From Opitutia bacterium UBA7397 (lineage in GTDB: Bacteria; Verrucomicrobiota; Verrucomicrobiia; Opitutales; UBA953): a stretch of 7,431 bases of DNA. The position numbers and the translations under genes are program-made. Positions within the stretch are counted from its first letter, which is position 1, and each line of letters begins with the position of its first letter. This document shows, one piece after another, positions 6,807-7,431 of the stretch. The DNA lies in contig DKND01000033.1 in the NCBI GenBank assembly GCA_002470605.1, forward strand, positions 1 to 7,431, given 5' to 3'. The notes under the pieces are model-generated. The model did not search any database. It worked only from the letters and a program-made list of their open reading frames with translations, and was not told where the DNA came from.

Positions 6807-7431
6807 ATGAGCGAAGATACTACCGGCCAACGCCACACCCCCAGTCCGCATGATCGTACGTTGAAGCGCGATGTCAGCGTGACGGTCATCCCCGCAGGCG
6901 ATCCCGCCGTCTTGCCTGCCGGCACCAAAGTCACCATCACCCACCGGCTCGGAGGTAATTTCACCGTTGTCTGCGACACGGGCATGTTCCGCATCAAAGG
7001 AAGCGATGCAGATTGCCTCGGTGAAGATATCCCGACCGACGCCAGCGAATCCGAAGGCAAGACAGATGCCTATGGTTCGGTCGGTACCGCCGAGCATCCT
7101 GGCCATACTGGCAAACCAGCCGACGAAGCCGTGTGGGATCAGTTGAAGAAAGTTTTCGACCCTGAAATACCCGTCAACATCGTCGACCTCGGCTTGGTTT
7201 ATTCGCTTAAAGTCGAACCGCTTGAAAACTCAACAGACCGACACAGCGTCACGGTAGCCATGACCTTGACCGCTCCCGGTTGCGGCATGGGACCGGTCAT
7301 CGCTGAAGACGCCCGTAATCGCGTCCTGACCGTACCCGGGGTTAATCAAGCCAGAGTAGATATCGTCTGGGATCCGCCTTGGACGCAGACCATGATCTCC
7401 GAAGACGGCAAGATGCAGCTGGGGTTGATCT
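6807..7431 (+). CDS. sufT: SUF-associated MIP18-domain protein SufT, partial at right edge
   Basis: The frame is open from ATG 6807 for 208 complete codons to the window edge. It is an accessory Fe-S maturation factor; SufT is thought to help supply clusters to client proteins in the cytoplasm. Two regions are visible. An N-terminal SufT-specific segment (about 18-66) includes 'LKRDVSVTVIPAGDPAVLPAG' and 'GGNFTVVCDTGMFRI'. A C-terminal MIP18/DUF59 domain (about 107-208) has 'DPEIPVNIVDLGLVY' (118-132), the conserved Cys159 in 'TAPGCGMGP', 'VPGV' and 'DPPWTQTMISEDGKMQLGL'. The last motif is normally near the C-terminus, so little is missing. A polar stretch of about 40 residues (67-106), rich in Asp, Glu, Ser, Gly and His, links the two parts and appears longer than usual. 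It starts 4 nt after sufD and has no Shine-Dalgarno. Confidence 0.92.
   Translation, partial: MSEDTTGQRHTPSPHDRTLKRDVSVTVIPAGDPAVLPAGTKVTITHRLGGNFTVVCDTGMFRIKGSDADCLGEDIPTDASESEGKTDAYGSVGTAEHPGHTGKPADEAVWDQLKKVFDPEIPVNIVDLGLVYSLKVEPLENSTDRHSVTVAMTLTAPGCGMGPVIAEDARNRVLTVPGVNQARVDIVWDPPWTQTMISEDGKMQLGLI

Noticed and set aside
6542..7106. Two overlapping minus-strand open frames of more than 165 codons across the sufD-sufT junction
   Set aside because: They lie opposite two well-supported SUF genes, have no recognisable domain or start context, and are explained by GC-rich antisense frames that lack stops.

Overview
This is a moderately GC-rich bacterial window. Its core is an iron-sulfur cluster assembly (SUF) operon preceded by a Fur-family regulator gene. 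The gene mix resembles Verrucomicrobiota, perhaps an Opitutae-like lineage: an exported ThuA-domain protein, a free-standing LON-domain protein, SUF genes in the order sufC-sufB-sufD-sufT, and a near absence of Shine-Dalgarno sequences. That placement comes from general resemblance, since no rRNA or other marker gene is present.

Layout. A secreted protein gene on the minus strand (839 down to 1) runs off the left edge; it looks helical and I cannot assign a function. It diverges from the ThuA-like gene (945-1976) across about 105 bp that contains a small dyad and a possible start-proximal promoter. A 54-bp gap holding a strong hairpin that abuts the next start codon leads to a stand-alone LON-domain gene (2031-2693). 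A 130-bp AT-richer intergenic region follows. It contains a weak terminator-like hairpin, a perfect TATAAT -10 element, and two tandem 15-bp pseudo-palindromes resembling Fur/PerR boxes, the second of which covers the start codon of the Fur-family gene (2824-3273). That gene is followed after 7 nt by sufC (3281-4039), then sufB (4046-5473), sufD (5474-6802) and sufT (6807 to the right edge, probably missing only its extreme C-terminus). Gaps within this block are 7, 6, 0 and 4 nt, so the five genes are very probably one transcript.

How the genes work together. SufB, SufC and SufD form the ATP-dependent scaffold complex that builds Fe-S clusters, and SufT is an accessory maturation factor. No cysteine desulfurase (SufS), sulfur shuttle (SufU or SufE) or A-type carrier is visible; they may lie beyond the right edge or elsewhere in the genome. 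The regulator is the most interesting element. It lacks both CxxC structural-zinc motifs of classical Fur and PerR, has a cysteine where PerR and Fur have an acidic metal ligand, and sits at the head of the SUF operon behind what look like its own operators. The simplest model is an autoregulated metal, redox or Fe-S-responsive Fur-type switch controlling the SUF genes, a job that IscR-type or cyanobacterial SufR regulators do in better-known bacteria. I saw no mobile element, CRISPR array, tRNA or rRNA.
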